Source of the DNA: UBA1764 sp045642565
GTDB taxonomy: Bacteria > Bacillota > Clostridia > Peptostreptococcales > Anaerovoracaceae
DNA length: 64,000 bases
Direction: 5' to 3'
NCBI GenBank assembly: GCA_045642565.1
Contig: JAZUJE010000017.1
Coordinates: 3,197 to 67,196 of the forward strand
Below are positions 17,998 through 26,603 of this stretch, in pieces. Below the pieces are notes generated by a model that was not told the origin of the DNA, did not search any database, and saw only the letters and a program-made list of their open reading frames with translations. A program made the position numbers and the translations under genes. How positions within the stretch are numbered: the stretch's first letter is position 1; each line of letters begins with the position of its first letter.

Positions 17998-19023
17998 TTA
18001 AATAAAGAAATAGTTTACTTCCCATGCCGGTAAACATGGAGATTTTCTTAAATACATTTTATATTCAGGATTAAAATTCAGTAAAAGACGTGGAATCATG
18101 TATAAATCATCGTTTCTGTGATAAGCCGAAATTAAAAGTTTTGGTTTATACTGTTTAATAGTTTTTTCAGCTCCGGCAATAGCCTTTTGCTCATAGCCTT
18201 CAAGATCCATCTTGATGAATGTAATCTTTTTCCCCGATAAGATATTATCCACGGTATCCATCTCAACAAGATATTGTTTTCCTTTAGCTACTGCCCCTCC
18301 ACGTCCATTAGCTTTTGAAAACATAAGTTGGGTACTAACATCCCCTACCGCCTTATTTATTAAAGAAATATTGCTATATCTTGAACAATTTTCTTCTAAT
18401 TTCCGATAATTTCGCGATTCTGGTTCTACGGCAATCATACCTTCGCATAATCCACCCGTTAAGCGCAAAAATTGGGCTACTGTATCGCCATTATAGGCGC
18501 CGAGGTCTAAATACATCTCATGGTTATTTAAACTCAAAATACGCCAATTTTCGTCATCATCAGTTTCGCAATTAAATAAATGTTGTATATCACCTGTAAG
18601 TTTATATTTTATTACTTCATCAAACACCTGCTTGCTTTTTTCGTCTGCAAGTAAACTTTTTGTTTCATCAAATAAAGATTTATTGGCAAAATATTCCTCT
18701 TGAAATAAACCATCCCCGGAAACAGGTAAATCAGGGGCATATAGTTCCTGCTCTGATGCAATTTTTTTGATATTATCAATCACATCAGACAAATGAGATC
18801 CAAAGCATAAAAGAACTATCATGTTTCCAAACTGTTCTTTTGCCTGGCTATAACTCATAACAGGAAATCCTGCAAAACTTCTTGAACGAACAAAACCATC
18901 GCTAGCAAAAATGCCGGCAATGGTTATATGTCTTTGATTAAGTTCTTTAATTATTTTTTCAGCAGCATCACCTGTACCATAAAGCACAATCGGTTTTGTC
19001 ACTTGCTGAAGATAATCCCACAT
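17998..19023 (-). CDS. FkbM-family methyltransferase with N-terminal nucleotide-binding-like domain
   Basis: 341 residues. The C-terminal half is an FkbM SAM-dependent methyltransferase (EMYLDLGAYNGDTVAQFLRL, then MIAVEPESRNYRKLEENC and FIKMDLEGYEQKAIAGAEKT). The first 110 residues look like a Rossmann-type 'PglD/epimerase-like' fold (IVLYGTGDAAEKIIKELN) of the kind seen in glycan-modifying proteins. Likely role: O-methylation of a sugar or polysaccharide, substrate unknown. It overlaps the upstream small membrane protein gene by one base. Confidence 0.82.
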   Translation of the reverse strand: MWDYLQQVTKPIVLYGTGDAAEKIIKELNQRHITIAGIFASDGFVRSRSFAGFPVMSYSQAKEQFGNMIVLLCFGSHLSDVIDNIKKIASEQELYAPDLPVSGDGLFQEEYFANKSLFDETKSLLADEKSKQVFDEVIKYKLTGDIQHLFNCETDDDENWRILSLNNHEMYLDLGAYNGDTVAQFLRLTGGLCEGMIAVEPESRNYRKLEENCSRYSNISLINKAVGDVSTQLMFSKANGRGGAVAKGKQYLVEMDTVDNILSGKKITFIKMDLEGYEQKAIAGAEKTIKQYKPKLLISAYHRNDDLYMIPRLLLNFNPEYKMYLRKSPCLPAWEVNYFFI

Positions 19024-19238
19024 TATTTATCACCAAAACGTTCTTTATCACGTTTAAGCATTTTTGCTCCGTAAAAAATAAAGAAAATACTAACCGGTAA
19101 TAAAATTACATAATTAATATCAAACTCTATTGTTCCTTGCAAGCCCAGAATAATTGCTACAATATCCGCAATAAATCCTAAAACTCCGCATAGGATAACA
19201 CATTTGTCAACAATCATACATTTTTTATAATCGTCCAT
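19023..19238 (-). CDS. Small two-helix membrane protein, unknown
   Basis: 71 residues with two hydrophobic segments (about 12-32 and 39-59) and charged ends (MDDYKKC..., KRDKERFGDK). No family recognised. RBS CAGGAGAG precedes the ATG. It is coupled to the FkbM methyltransferase gene by a 1-base overlap, so the two are probably used together. Confidence 0.7.
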   Translation of the reverse strand: MDDYKKCMIVDKCVILCGVLGFIADIVAIILGLQGTIEFDINYVILLPVSIFFIFYGAKMLKRDKERFGDK

Positions 19239-19297
19239 ATTTTCTCTCCTGTTTTTTTAATGATGTTATAATTCTATCATATTTTGCAAAAATTAGA

Positions 19298-19303
19298 TAT
19301 AAT
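19298..19303 (+). promoter_or_regulatory. -10 box of a predicted leaderless transcript for the secreted protein gene
   Basis: A perfect TATAAT ends six bases before ATG 19310, with no ribosome binding site. The -35 region is weak. Confidence 0.5.
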
Positions 19304-19309
19304 GTATAT

Positions 19310-20431
19310 ATGATAAAAAGACTTATGAGAAAGACAAAATTTATATTATCACTACTATGTATACTGTCAGTGCTATTTTCTATAGCCGCAGTCCCATCTT
19401 TTGCTGCAAATAATGATTTTGATTCAACACTTGTCAGGCTTCAAAATCTTGAAGATCTTGCAAAAAGTTTTAAACAAAGCTCGTATACAAGTGACTCGGT
19501 AGACTTTCTTGTGTTATCTTACATTAGAAGTTCTGTATACAACTCCGGAACTTGGAACACTTTAGCAGGAACTGCCAATAGCAGCTTTATCTCCTATGTA
19601 GCTTCTGAATCTCCGGATACAGCTAAATTGCGTAGCACATATTCTTTACAATTACCTAATGGTGACACAACTGATTTTATTCATATGTTTGCAGTAATGA
19701 ATATGATACTGGAAGGCAATGGCGATTTAGGCGGTTGGATTGGTGACACCTGTCAGTTTGTACATGATTTTAAAAGTTATAGCGGTTCTGCAAATTATTT
19801 AGAAGATATCGCAAAAGAACATTTTAGAATCGATGGGCATTTTGGCAAAGAAGATTGGATTGCCGATTTAGATGGATATAACGTTTGTAATATTAAATCA
19901 ATTAATGAATCATGGGCAAGCTGTTTTGAAAAATATTTTACAGCTGATTTAACCGAAAGAGCCCGTGTAAGCGCATTTGTTGAGAGTATGTTCGGTTCAA
20001 CTTACTTAAGCTCTAAGTTAAGTCAAAAGAACTACAGATCTGCAGTAAGTTCGCACTACACTGGGTTAGAATTATGGGCCTTAGAAATAAAAGAATTTGG
20101 AGGATCCCTTTCTTCTGAATATAAAAATGCTGCAATTAATACTGTAGCAGACTATATGTATCTTGTAATATCAAGCCCTGATTTGGCCCCTGATGAAGCT
20201 ACTTATCAAGACGGAAAAATATATATGCTGAAACCGGATTCAGAAAATCAGATTTTAGCTGCAACATATGATGAGAATGGTAAAATGCTTGGTATCGATG
20301 ACGGCAATGTAGACTATGATATTATGGTATTCGATGTTGGCAACTCTGGCGATGTTTCCGAAGCCAATGTCTTTTACTTAAATGACAACGCAATACCTAT
20401 ATCCACCCCAACTGAGGTTGAGATAAATTAG
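19310..20431 (+). CDS. Secreted protein of unknown function
   Basis: 373 residues with a clear signal peptide (basic start MIKRLMRKTK, hydrophobic core ILSLLCILSVLFSIAAV, likely cleavage after SFA). The mature part is acidic and soluble, with no membrane anchor, and contains a conserved-looking core (FIHMFAVMNMILEG, GDLGGWIGDTCQFVHD, KEHFRIDGHFGKEDWIADLDG). The GDLGGWIGD element and the following histidine/aspartate-rich segment could be an enzymatic site, but I do not recognise the family. It is a single gene with its own terminator; its transcript may be leaderless. Confidence 0.75.
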   Translation: MIKRLMRKTKFILSLLCILSVLFSIAAVPSFAANNDFDSTLVRLQNLEDLAKSFKQSSYTSDSVDFLVLSYIRSSVYNSGTWNTLAGTANSSFISYVASESPDTAKLRSTYSLQLPNGDTTDFIHMFAVMNMILEGNGDLGGWIGDTCQFVHDFKSYSGSANYLEDIAKEHFRIDGHFGKEDWIADLDGYNVCNIKSINESWASCFEKYFTADLTERARVSAFVESMFGSTYLSSKLSQKNYRSAVSSHYTGLELWALEIKEFGGSLSSEYKNAAINTVADYMYLVISSPDLAPDEATYQDGKIYMLKPDSENQILAATYDENGKMLGIDDGNVDYDIMVFDVGNSGDVSEANVFYLNDNAIPISTPTEVEIN

Positions 20432-20437
20432 CAATAT

Positions 20438-20468
20438 AAAAAGACGATGCAACTGCATCGTCTTTTTT
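20438..20468. terminator. Terminator between the secreted protein gene and tRNA-Ser
   Basis: Stem AAAAGACGATGC / GCATCGTCTTTT with a 4-base loop, poly-A on the left and poly-T on the right, so it can end transcripts from both directions. Confidence 0.85.
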
Positions 20469-20469
20469 C

Positions 20470-20559
20470 TGGCGGAGATGATGGGATTCGAACCCATGTG
20501 GCGACAAGCGCCCAACGGTTTTCGAGACCGCCCCGTTATGACCTCTTCGATACATCTCC
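20470..20559 (-). tRNA. tRNA-Ser (anticodon CGA)
   Basis: On the minus strand a 90-base serine tRNA can be folded: acceptor stem GGAGATG / CATCTCC, anticodon loop CTCGAAA (anticodon CGA, reading UCG), a long variable arm, T arm with GGGTTCGAATCCC, discriminator G and encoded CCA (20470-20472). It lies about 26 bases below the lipid kinase gene and is followed by the bidirectional terminator. Confidence 0.95.
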
Positions 20560-20585
20560 ACAAATTCAAAGATTTCTTTGAATTT

Positions 20586-21500
20586 TTATTTGCAAATTAA
20601 TTCTGAACTTTGTGGAATAACTAAATTGATAGCATTGTGCAAAATGGTAAACTCTGCACTACTAAATTCTTCAACTTCGCCGTCTTTTGAAATATTTGTA
20701 GGATTAATTGCTGTAAGTTTAAGATTCTCGCATTGTACATATTTAACCAACTCTACAGTTCTCGGGTCGACTAAATGTTTACCGGCACGATACTTTAAAA
20801 TTAATGGAACAATCTTAATACCTTTTACAGGACTTACGAAACATACATCCATCTTACCATCTTGGATGCTTGCCTTAGGGCAAGAATGAAAGCCCCCACC
20901 ACAATATTGTCCGTTAGATATACAGATAAGCAATTGATCTGATTCAATTTCCTCGCCACCATCAATTGAATATCTCATTCTATATATAGGACCGCGCGGA
21001 ATAACTTTTAATGCTCCGGCTAAATATGCTGCGGCACCACGAAGATTCTTCGCATTTTTAGCTGCAACCACTACATCACAATCAGCCCCTATATTAAGCA
21101 TATTAATTGAATATGAATCATTAAATTTGATAATATCAGACTTAATAACCTTACCATTCATTAGCTTTTCAAGGTAAAGGTTGTCATTATAGTTAGTCCA
21201 ATTTTTTACAAAGTCATTGCCTGTTCCGCATGGAATAACAGCCAGTTCTGCATTATCACAGCCGACTATTCCACTTACCACATCATTGACTGTCCCATCG
21301 CCACCAACTGCATAAAAACGAATTGGTGAACCAGTTGCTGCACGTTGTCTTACCCATGAAGTGATATCTTTTGCATTAAGACTTCTATGCATTTCATATT
21401 CAATATTTGCTTCTTTAACAGTTTTGATAATTTCTGGCAGATATTTTGATTTTGAAACGCCACTTCCAGCAGCTGGGTTAATAATAAATATATGTTTCAT
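20586..21500 (-). CDS. Diacylglycerol kinase-family lipid kinase (second paralogue)
   Basis: 304 residues. IFIINPAAGSGVSKSK, YAVGGDGTVNDVVSGI and VIPCGTGNDFVKNW are the DAGK catalytic-domain motifs. It differs clearly from the 8770-9663 paralogue and sits last in a four-gene minus-strand operon, directly abutting the nucleoside phosphorylase gene. Likely substrate is a membrane lipid alcohol; which one is not known. Confidence 0.88.
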   Translation of the reverse strand: MKHIFIINPAAGSGVSKSKYLPEIIKTVKEANIEYEMHRSLNAKDITSWVRQRAATGSPIRFYAVGGDGTVNDVVSGIVGCDNAELAVIPCGTGNDFVKNWTNYNDNLYLEKLMNGKVIKSDIIKFNDSYSINMLNIGADCDVVVAAKNAKNLRGAAAYLAGALKVIPRGPIYRMRYSIDGGEEIESDQLLICISNGQYCGGGFHSCPKASIQDGKMDVCFVSPVKGIKIVPLILKYRAGKHLVDPRTVELVKYVQCENLKLTAINPTNISKDGEVEEFSSAEFTILHNAINLVIPQSSELICK

Positions 21501-22280
21501 CTATTTAATAATTCCTTTTTTTCTATCTTGTTCAATTAGCAATCTCACGCCTTCAATGCCGACTCTAATTGCTATATTGTTTTTATCGCTAATTTTTTGA
21601 TCAAGTCCAGCAGCTTCACGCTCTTGGTTCCAAACAACATGCAAACATGTACCCATGCGGACATGAAGAGCGTTTGCAATTACAAACAATGCAGCGCTTT
21701 CCATTTCACTTGCTTTTACACCAAGCTTTCTCCAACTATCCCATTTGTCTCTTAATTCGTAATAGACTGGAGAACATAAAGGATTATGCTGACCATAAAA
21801 AGAATCTTTACACTGAACAATGCCAGTATGATAATTGACACCTAATTTTCTTGCAGCTCTAACCATATTGTATGTGACAAAGAAATCAGGCACAGCAGGA
21901 TATTCAATCGGAGCATATTCCAAACTTGTATGTTCAAACCTAATAGCCCCAGTCGCAATAACAACATCATCAGACTGAACATCAAGATCAATACCTCCAC
22001 ATGTACCAACTCTAATAAAGGTATCCACGCCACAATGAACAAGTTCTTCCATAGCAATCGCTGCCGAAGGACCGCCTATTCCCGTAGAACAAACACTGAC
22101 TTTTTCGCCATTAATTGTTCCTGTAAAAATATTGTATTCACGATTCTGACCGACATGATGATAATCGTCAAAATATCTGGCAATCAATTCACATCTTGCA
22201 GGATCACCTGGTAAAAAACAATATTTACCAACATCATCTTTTGTAATTTTTAAATGAAATTCTTTTTCAAGTTCTTGCAT
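21501..22280 (-). CDS. Nucleoside phosphorylase (uridine phosphorylase-like)
   Basis: 259 residues. Purine/uridine phosphorylase superfamily motifs: [50 protein letters not shown] and [16 protein letters not shown]. It cleaves a nucleoside with phosphate to give the base and ribose-1-phosphate in the cytoplasm; the pattern fits uridine phosphorylase best. Its ATG overlaps the preceding metallophosphoesterase stop by one base. Confidence 0.88.
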   Translation of the reverse strand: MQELEKEFHLKITKDDVGKYCFLPGDPARCELIARYFDDYHHVGQNREYNIFTGTINGEKVSVCSTGIGGPSAAIAMEELVHCGVDTFIRVGTCGGIDLDVQSDDVVIATGAIRFEHTSLEYAPIEYPAVPDFFVTYNMVRAARKLGVNYHTGIVQCKDSFYGQHNPLCSPVYYELRDKWDSWRKLGVKASEMESAALFVIANALHVRMGTCLHVVWNQEREAAGLDQKISDKNNIAIRVGIEGVRLLIEQDRKKGIIK

Positions 22281-22966
22281 TATTTCACCTTACAAATCAA
22301 TTGAGGAACACCCTTAAGTTTATCAAACGAACATAAGCGATATTCTATCCCATCGATTAACCCCTCCGGACCATTGCAAAAAGCATTTTCTCCATGCAAA
22401 TGTCCGTATACAACATTATCCACTTTAAATTCTTTAAAAAGATCTTGAAAGCCTAACGGAGGAAAATGTGTCAAACAGATTAACCTATTATATTCTTTTC
22501 CAGAAAGGCTATTAAAAGACATCTCAAAGCGAAGACGTTCTCGTTCGTAAATTACCCTATCAGTATCTTCAGAAAAATCAGGGTCAGCAGGATGTATCCA
22601 TCCCCTGCTTCCAAAAATTGCGACACCATTAATAACTACAGAATCATTTTGTATAAATGTTATTTCAGGATAAAGAAGCTTCATCTTCTTTAAACTGCTC
22701 CACCATAAATCATGATTCCCGCGTACAAATACTTTTTTGCCCGGCAACGAATTTATCCACTCAAAATCCGGCATTGCCTCTTCAAGCTTCATAGCCCAAG
22801 AAAAATCGCCTGGCAATAAAACAACATCTTCATCAGAAATTAGTTTTAACCAATTTGTTTTTAATTTTTCTGTGTGATTTACCCAAGCATCTCCGAACAT
22901 ATCCATTGCTTTATCCGGACCTACAGAAAACGAAAGATGTAAATCACCAATTGCAAAAATATTCAT
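22280..22966 (-). CDS. Calcineurin-like metallophosphoesterase
   Basis: 228 residues with all metal-binding blocks in order: [30 protein letters not shown] and YGHLHG. It hydrolyses phosphoesters with a two-metal centre in the cytoplasm; substrate unknown. Overlaps both operon neighbours by one base. Confidence 0.88.
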   Translation of the reverse strand: MNIFAIGDLHLSFSVGPDKAMDMFGDAWVNHTEKLKTNWLKLISDEDVVLLPGDFSWAMKLEEAMPDFEWINSLPGKKVFVRGNHDLWWSSLKKMKLLYPEITFIQNDSVVINGVAIFGSRGWIHPADPDFSEDTDRVIYERERLRFEMSFNSLSGKEYNRLICLTHFPPLGFQDLFKEFKVDNVVYGHLHGENAFCNGPEGLIDGIEYRLCSFDKLKGVPQLICKVK

Positions 22967-23367
22967 TAATCAATCTTGCACATATTTGCTACTGCATCAC
23001 ATAAAATTACTCCGTCATCGTTATAGCACCAACCATGCATAACATTTATTCTATTTCCGCGTTTAATAAACTCTGCCTTTGCATAAACTGTGCCATGTGC
23101 CGGACGTAAAAAATTTATATTAAAACTATTAGTTGCACAATTTTCACCATTTTTTCTTATGACAGTAGATACAGCTATATCTATCATAGTCATCAAAAGC
23201 CCACCATGAGCATTACCATTTATGTTCATAGAATCTTTGTTAATTTCATGCTTTAATATGCAATGCTCTTCATCAAGCTCAACAAATTCGATTCTGTTGT
23301 ATTCCATAAATCCGTTTAGATGAGTGTAAAGCTTTAAATCATCCAAATGAAAACGATCTTCTTCCAT
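22966..23367 (-). CDS. Hotdog-fold thioesterase (PaaI family)
   Basis: 133 residues. The core INGNAHGGLLMTMIDIAVST is the PaaI-type acyl-CoA thioesterase motif, followed by SFNINFLRPAHGTVYAKAEF. It should hydrolyse an acyl-CoA. First gene of the operon; GAGG ribosome binding site, and a TATAAT (23424-23429 on the minus strand) that is back-to-back with the divergent HAD promoter. Confidence 0.88.
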   Translation of the reverse strand: MEEDRFHLDDLKLYTHLNGFMEYNRIEFVELDEEHCILKHEINKDSMNINGNAHGGLLMTMIDIAVSTVIRKNGENCATNSFNINFLRPAHGTVYAKAEFIKRGNRINVMHGWCYNDDGVILCDAVANMCKID

Positions 23368-23465
23368 AAAAACCTCGTAATTATTACCAACAACAAAAAC
23401 AGGGCTAAAAAAGTCCTTAAACTATTATACAATATGATAAAAATTAAATAAAGTCAGTTTTATGT

Positions 23466-23471
23466 TATAAT
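23466..23471 (+). promoter_or_regulatory. -10 box of a predicted leaderless transcript for the HAD phosphatase gene
   Basis: TATAAT ends six bases before ATG 23478, with only TACCTT between. The surrounding TTATGTTATAATTA is nearly identical to the box before glgB. Confidence 0.6.
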
Positions 23472-23477
23472 TACCTT

Positions 23478-24131
23478 ATGAAATATAAAGCTGCCATATT
23501 TGACATGGATGGAACAATATTAAATACCGTTCTTGATATATATGATTGTGTAAATCTGTACTTAAAAAAGTTTGGATATCCTCAAAGAAGCTTGGACGAT
23601 GTAAAACATGCAATGGGCGGAGGAGCCACTGCATTAGTTCATAAAATGCTGCCAAAAGATATCTCACAGCAAGATTTTGACCGATTCTTTGCAGAATATA
23701 TACCTTACTATGAAACACACGGAAAAGACAAAACAGCCCCTTATCAAGGCATTTTAGAGCTTTTAAAAGAGCTAAAAAACCATGGGTACAAATTAGCTGT
23801 TGTATCAAGTAAACCTGATAAAGGCGTACTATCCCTTTGTGAACATTATTTTAGTGGAATTTTCGATATAGCCATTGGGGATAAAATTGATGGAAAAATG
23901 AGACTGAAACCAGCTCCGGATTATGTTTTTTATGCCTTGAACGAACTTGGAATAGACAAAAATGAAGCAATCTACATCGGAGATTCCGAATTTGACATTT
24001 GCGTTGCTCAAAATGCTCAAATGCCGGGCGTTGCAGTCACATGGGGATATAGAGATTATAAAGATTTAATTGAGCTCAAACCTCAATTCTTAGTAAACAA
24101 TATTGATGAACTTCGGGAAATATTATTATGA
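23478..24131 (+). CDS. HAD-family hydrolase (phosphoglycolate phosphatase-like)
   Basis: 217 residues. HAD motifs: FDMDGTILNT (nucleophile Asp9), VVSSKPDKG, KPAPDYVFYAL and YIGDSEFDICVAQNAQ, with the helical cap of Gph/PgmB-type enzymes. It dephosphorylates a small phosphometabolite, possibly phosphoglycolate. It overlaps the next gene by four bases (ATGA). Confidence 0.88.
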   Translation: MKYKAAIFDMDGTILNTVLDIYDCVNLYLKKFGYPQRSLDDVKHAMGGGATALVHKMLPKDISQQDFDRFFAEYIPYYETHGKDKTAPYQGILELLKELKNHGYKLAVVSSKPDKGVLSLCEHYFSGIFDIAIGDKIDGKMRLKPAPDYVFYALNELGIDKNEAIYIGDSEFDICVAQNAQMPGVAVTWGYRDYKDLIELKPQFLVNNIDELREILL

Positions 24132-24625
24132 AACGAAACATTGTTTTAATAGGAATGCCGGGATCTGGCAAATCAACAATTGGAAAACTTTTAGCAAAAA
24201 AACTCAATAAAACTGCTATTGACGGCGATGTCTTAATTGAGAAACAAGAAGGAATGAGTCTTCAGGAGATTATTAACACCAAGGGAAACGATTATTTTAC
24301 AAAACTTGAAGATGAAGTGCTTTCAAATTTAGAGTGCGATAATTATGTAATCTCTCCCGGGGGAAGTGTATGTTACTACCCGAACGCTATGAAACATTTA
24401 GCAGAAATTGCCGAGATTGTATATCTTAAAGTAAGTTTTGAAGAACTTGAAAAAAGAATAAATAATTTAGACTCTCGCGGGATAGTTTTTAAACCAAATC
24501 AAAGTTTTAAAGATTTGTATAATGAAAGAACCCCGCTATACGAAAAGTATGCGGGGCTCATAATTGATTCAACAGGTCTCAACCCAAAAGAAACAACTAA
24601 GCTTCTACTGGAGCTTCTGCAGTAA
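24128..24625 (+). CDS. Shikimate kinase-like P-loop kinase with altered substrate-site residues
   Basis: 165 residues, the size of AroK. Walker A GMPGSGKSTIGKLLAKKL near the start, DGDVLIE in place of the DTD motif, and ERTPLYEKYA matching the family lid/adenine region. The shikimate-binding arginine of the usual FRxxE motif is replaced (YFTKLEDE), and the GGG loop reads SPGGSVCY. It may be a divergent shikimate kinase or act on another small substrate. Its last 29 bases overlap the end of the convergent ispH-rpsA gene. Confidence 0.75.
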   Translation: MKRNIVLIGMPGSGKSTIGKLLAKKLNKTAIDGDVLIEKQEGMSLQEIINTKGNDYFTKLEDEVLSNLECDNYVISPGGSVCYYPNAMKHLAEIAEIVYLKVSFEELEKRINNLDSRGIVFKPNQSFKDLYNERTPLYEKYAGLIIDSTGLNPKETTKLLLELLQ

Positions 24626-26603
24626 CTTCTTCTGCAACTGTTTCTGTAGCAGCTTCTTCTGCGGCCTTTGCAGCAGCTTCTTCTGCAGCTATCACTTCAG
24701 CTGGCTTTTCAAGAGTTTCTTTAATTGATAATGAGATTCTCTTTCTTTCTTTATCGATTTCAAGAATCTTAGCTTCAACTTCCTGACCAAGTGTTAACTC
24801 ATCAGAAACTTTGTTTACTCTCTTATATGCAATTTCTGAAATATGTACAAGACCATCAAGACCAGGTGCTAATTCAATAAATGCACCGTATTCTTTAATC
24901 TGTACAACCTTTCCTTTGATAACATCACCAATGTGATACTGTTCATCAATTACACTCCATGGTTCCGGAGCATTCTGCTTAAGTCCAAGACTAATCTTGC
25001 CTTTTTCAGCATTCATTGAAAGGATTTTAACATTTACAGACTGTCCGATTTCAAGAGCTTCTTGAGGGTGTTTGAGTTTACCCCAAGAAATTTCAGAGAT
25101 ATGAAGAAGACCATCAATACCACCGATATCTACGAATGCACCATAGTCTGTGAATCTCATAACTTTTCCTTCAACAACATCGCCTACAGAAAGTGTATCC
25201 CAAATTTCTGCAATCTTCTTGTTGCGTTCTTCATTTAAGAATGACTTATGAGAGAAAACAGCCTTGTTTCTTCTCTGATCTACTCTTGTAACTCTTACAG
25301 GAAGAGTCTTACCAATGTATTCTTCTGCAGATTCTACGAAATGATCTGCAAGCTGTGACATAGGAATGAAGCCTGATACTTCTTTATATGCTGCGATAAC
25401 GCCGCCTTTAACTTCTCTAACAACTGTTACGTTGATAACTTCTCTACTATCTACTGCAGCACTGATTTCATCCCAGTTTTCACCAGACTGAAGCTTCTTC
25501 TTTGAAAGAAGAATGTTTCCATCGCCATCATCTGTTTTGATGACTTTTGCTTGCACTTCGTCGCCTTCGTTAAATAATGATTTAAGAGTTTGCCCTTCTT
25601 CAAGACCAACCTCTTCAGCAGGAAGCATACCGTCTTTCTTGCATCCAAGATTAACTACAACGTATTCATCTTTGACAAGAACAACGCTTCCAGTTACTAC
25701 CTCTCCTCTCTGAGGAAGCTTTAAGGACTTTTCGATTTCGTCCATATAAGCCATCATCTCGTTATTCATGTCTGTTTTGATTTCACTCATGTTAGAAAAA
25801 ACCTCCAAAATTATGTCGGCAGGGACCGAGGCTCCAGCCGCAATACCTATTTTATTATATTTGGCAAGTTCTTTCAATGATAAATCCGAGAAATCTTTAA
25901 TAAAAAAGCTGTTTTTGCAGTTTTCTTGGCAGATTTTGTACAATTTTTGAGAATTTGAGCTTTCCGGATCGCCTATAACTACCATTGCTTCAGAAACTTT
26001 AGCCAGTTTTGTAGCAGCTTCCTGTCTCTCCTTTGTTGCTTTACAAATTGTATCATGGATATCAGCTCCGGCTAAAGCACTTGAAACTTCCTCAAATCTT
26101 GCACGTGTCATCGTAGTTTGGGAAACAATACAAAGTTTTTCTAAAGGAATATCTTTAATTAAGGCTTTAGCTTCTTCAACAGTTTGCGCAGCTCCTAAAG
26201 ATGATTTTGAGCTACCTAAAATTCCTATAACCTCCGGATGAGATTTATCTCCTATAACTAAAACATATTTCCCTGTAGATTCCGCATTCTTTACTAAAGA
26301 ATGTATTCGTGCTACAAAAGGACAAGTTGCATCAATTAATTCAATTTCTCTTTCCTGAGCCTTATTGTAAGTAATATCAGGTTCACCATGAGCTCTGATT
26401 ATAAGCCTGCTTCCTTTTGGAACATCATCAATACTATTAACTACAACAAGCCCTTCTGACTCTAAATTTTTACAAACCTGATCATTATGAATTAAAGCCC
26501 CAAGACAATATAGGCGCCCTTTACTTAATTCTTTTTTACATTTGTCTACGGCAGCTCCAACACCGAAACAAAATCCGGCATGTTCTGCAAGCTTTACTTC
26601 CAT
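24597..26603 (-). CDS. ispH: IspH (HMBPP reductase) fused to ribosomal protein S1
   Basis: 668 residues. Residues 1 to about 280 are IspH, the iron-sulfur enzyme making IPP/DMAPP in the MEP pathway: cluster cysteines in HAGFCFGVGAA and DATCPFVARI, IGDPESSNSQKL and GIAAGASVPADIIL. From about residue 300 follow four S1 RNA-binding domains (e.g. GDVVEGKVMRFTDYGAFVDI and VVQIKEYGAFIELAPGLDGL). The end is Ala/Glu-rich. Such IspH-S1 fusions are known in Clostridia. It is the last gene of a minus-strand operon and its 3' end overlaps the convergent kinase gene; no terminator is visible there. Confidence 0.95.
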   Translation of the reverse strand: MEVKLAEHAGFCFGVGAAVDKCKKELSKGRLYCLGALIHNDQVCKNLESEGLVVVNSIDDVPKGSRLIIRAHGEPDITYNKAQEREIELIDATCPFVARIHSLVKNAESTGKYVLVIGDKSHPEVIGILGSSKSSLGAAQTVEEAKALIKDIPLEKLCIVSQTTMTRARFEEVSSALAGADIHDTICKATKERQEAATKLAKVSEAMVVIGDPESSNSQKLYKICQENCKNSFFIKDFSDLSLKELAKYNKIGIAAGASVPADIILEVFSNMSEIKTDMNNEMMAYMDEIEKSLKLPQRGEVVTGSVVLVKDEYVVVNLGCKKDGMLPAEEVGLEEGQTLKSLFNEGDEVQAKVIKTDDGDGNILLSKKKLQSGENWDEISAAVDSREVINVTVVREVKGGVIAAYKEVSGFIPMSQLADHFVESAEEYIGKTLPVRVTRVDQRRNKAVFSHKSFLNEERNKKIAEIWDTLSVGDVVEGKVMRFTDYGAFVDIGGIDGLLHISEISWGKLKHPQEALEIGQSVNVKILSMNAEKGKISLGLKQNAPEPWSVIDEQYHIGDVIKGKVVQIKEYGAFIELAPGLDGLVHISEIAYKRVNKVSDELTLGQEVEAKILEIDKERKRISLSIKETLEKPAEVIAAEEAAAKAAEEAATETVAEEVTAEAPVEA

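Noticed and set aside
20562..20585. Hairpin AAATTCAAAG / CTTTGAATTT between the lipid kinase gene and tRNA-Ser as a terminator
   Set aside because: On the minus strand it is not followed by T residues but by the tRNA 5' end, so it is more likely a spacer or processing structure; not called.
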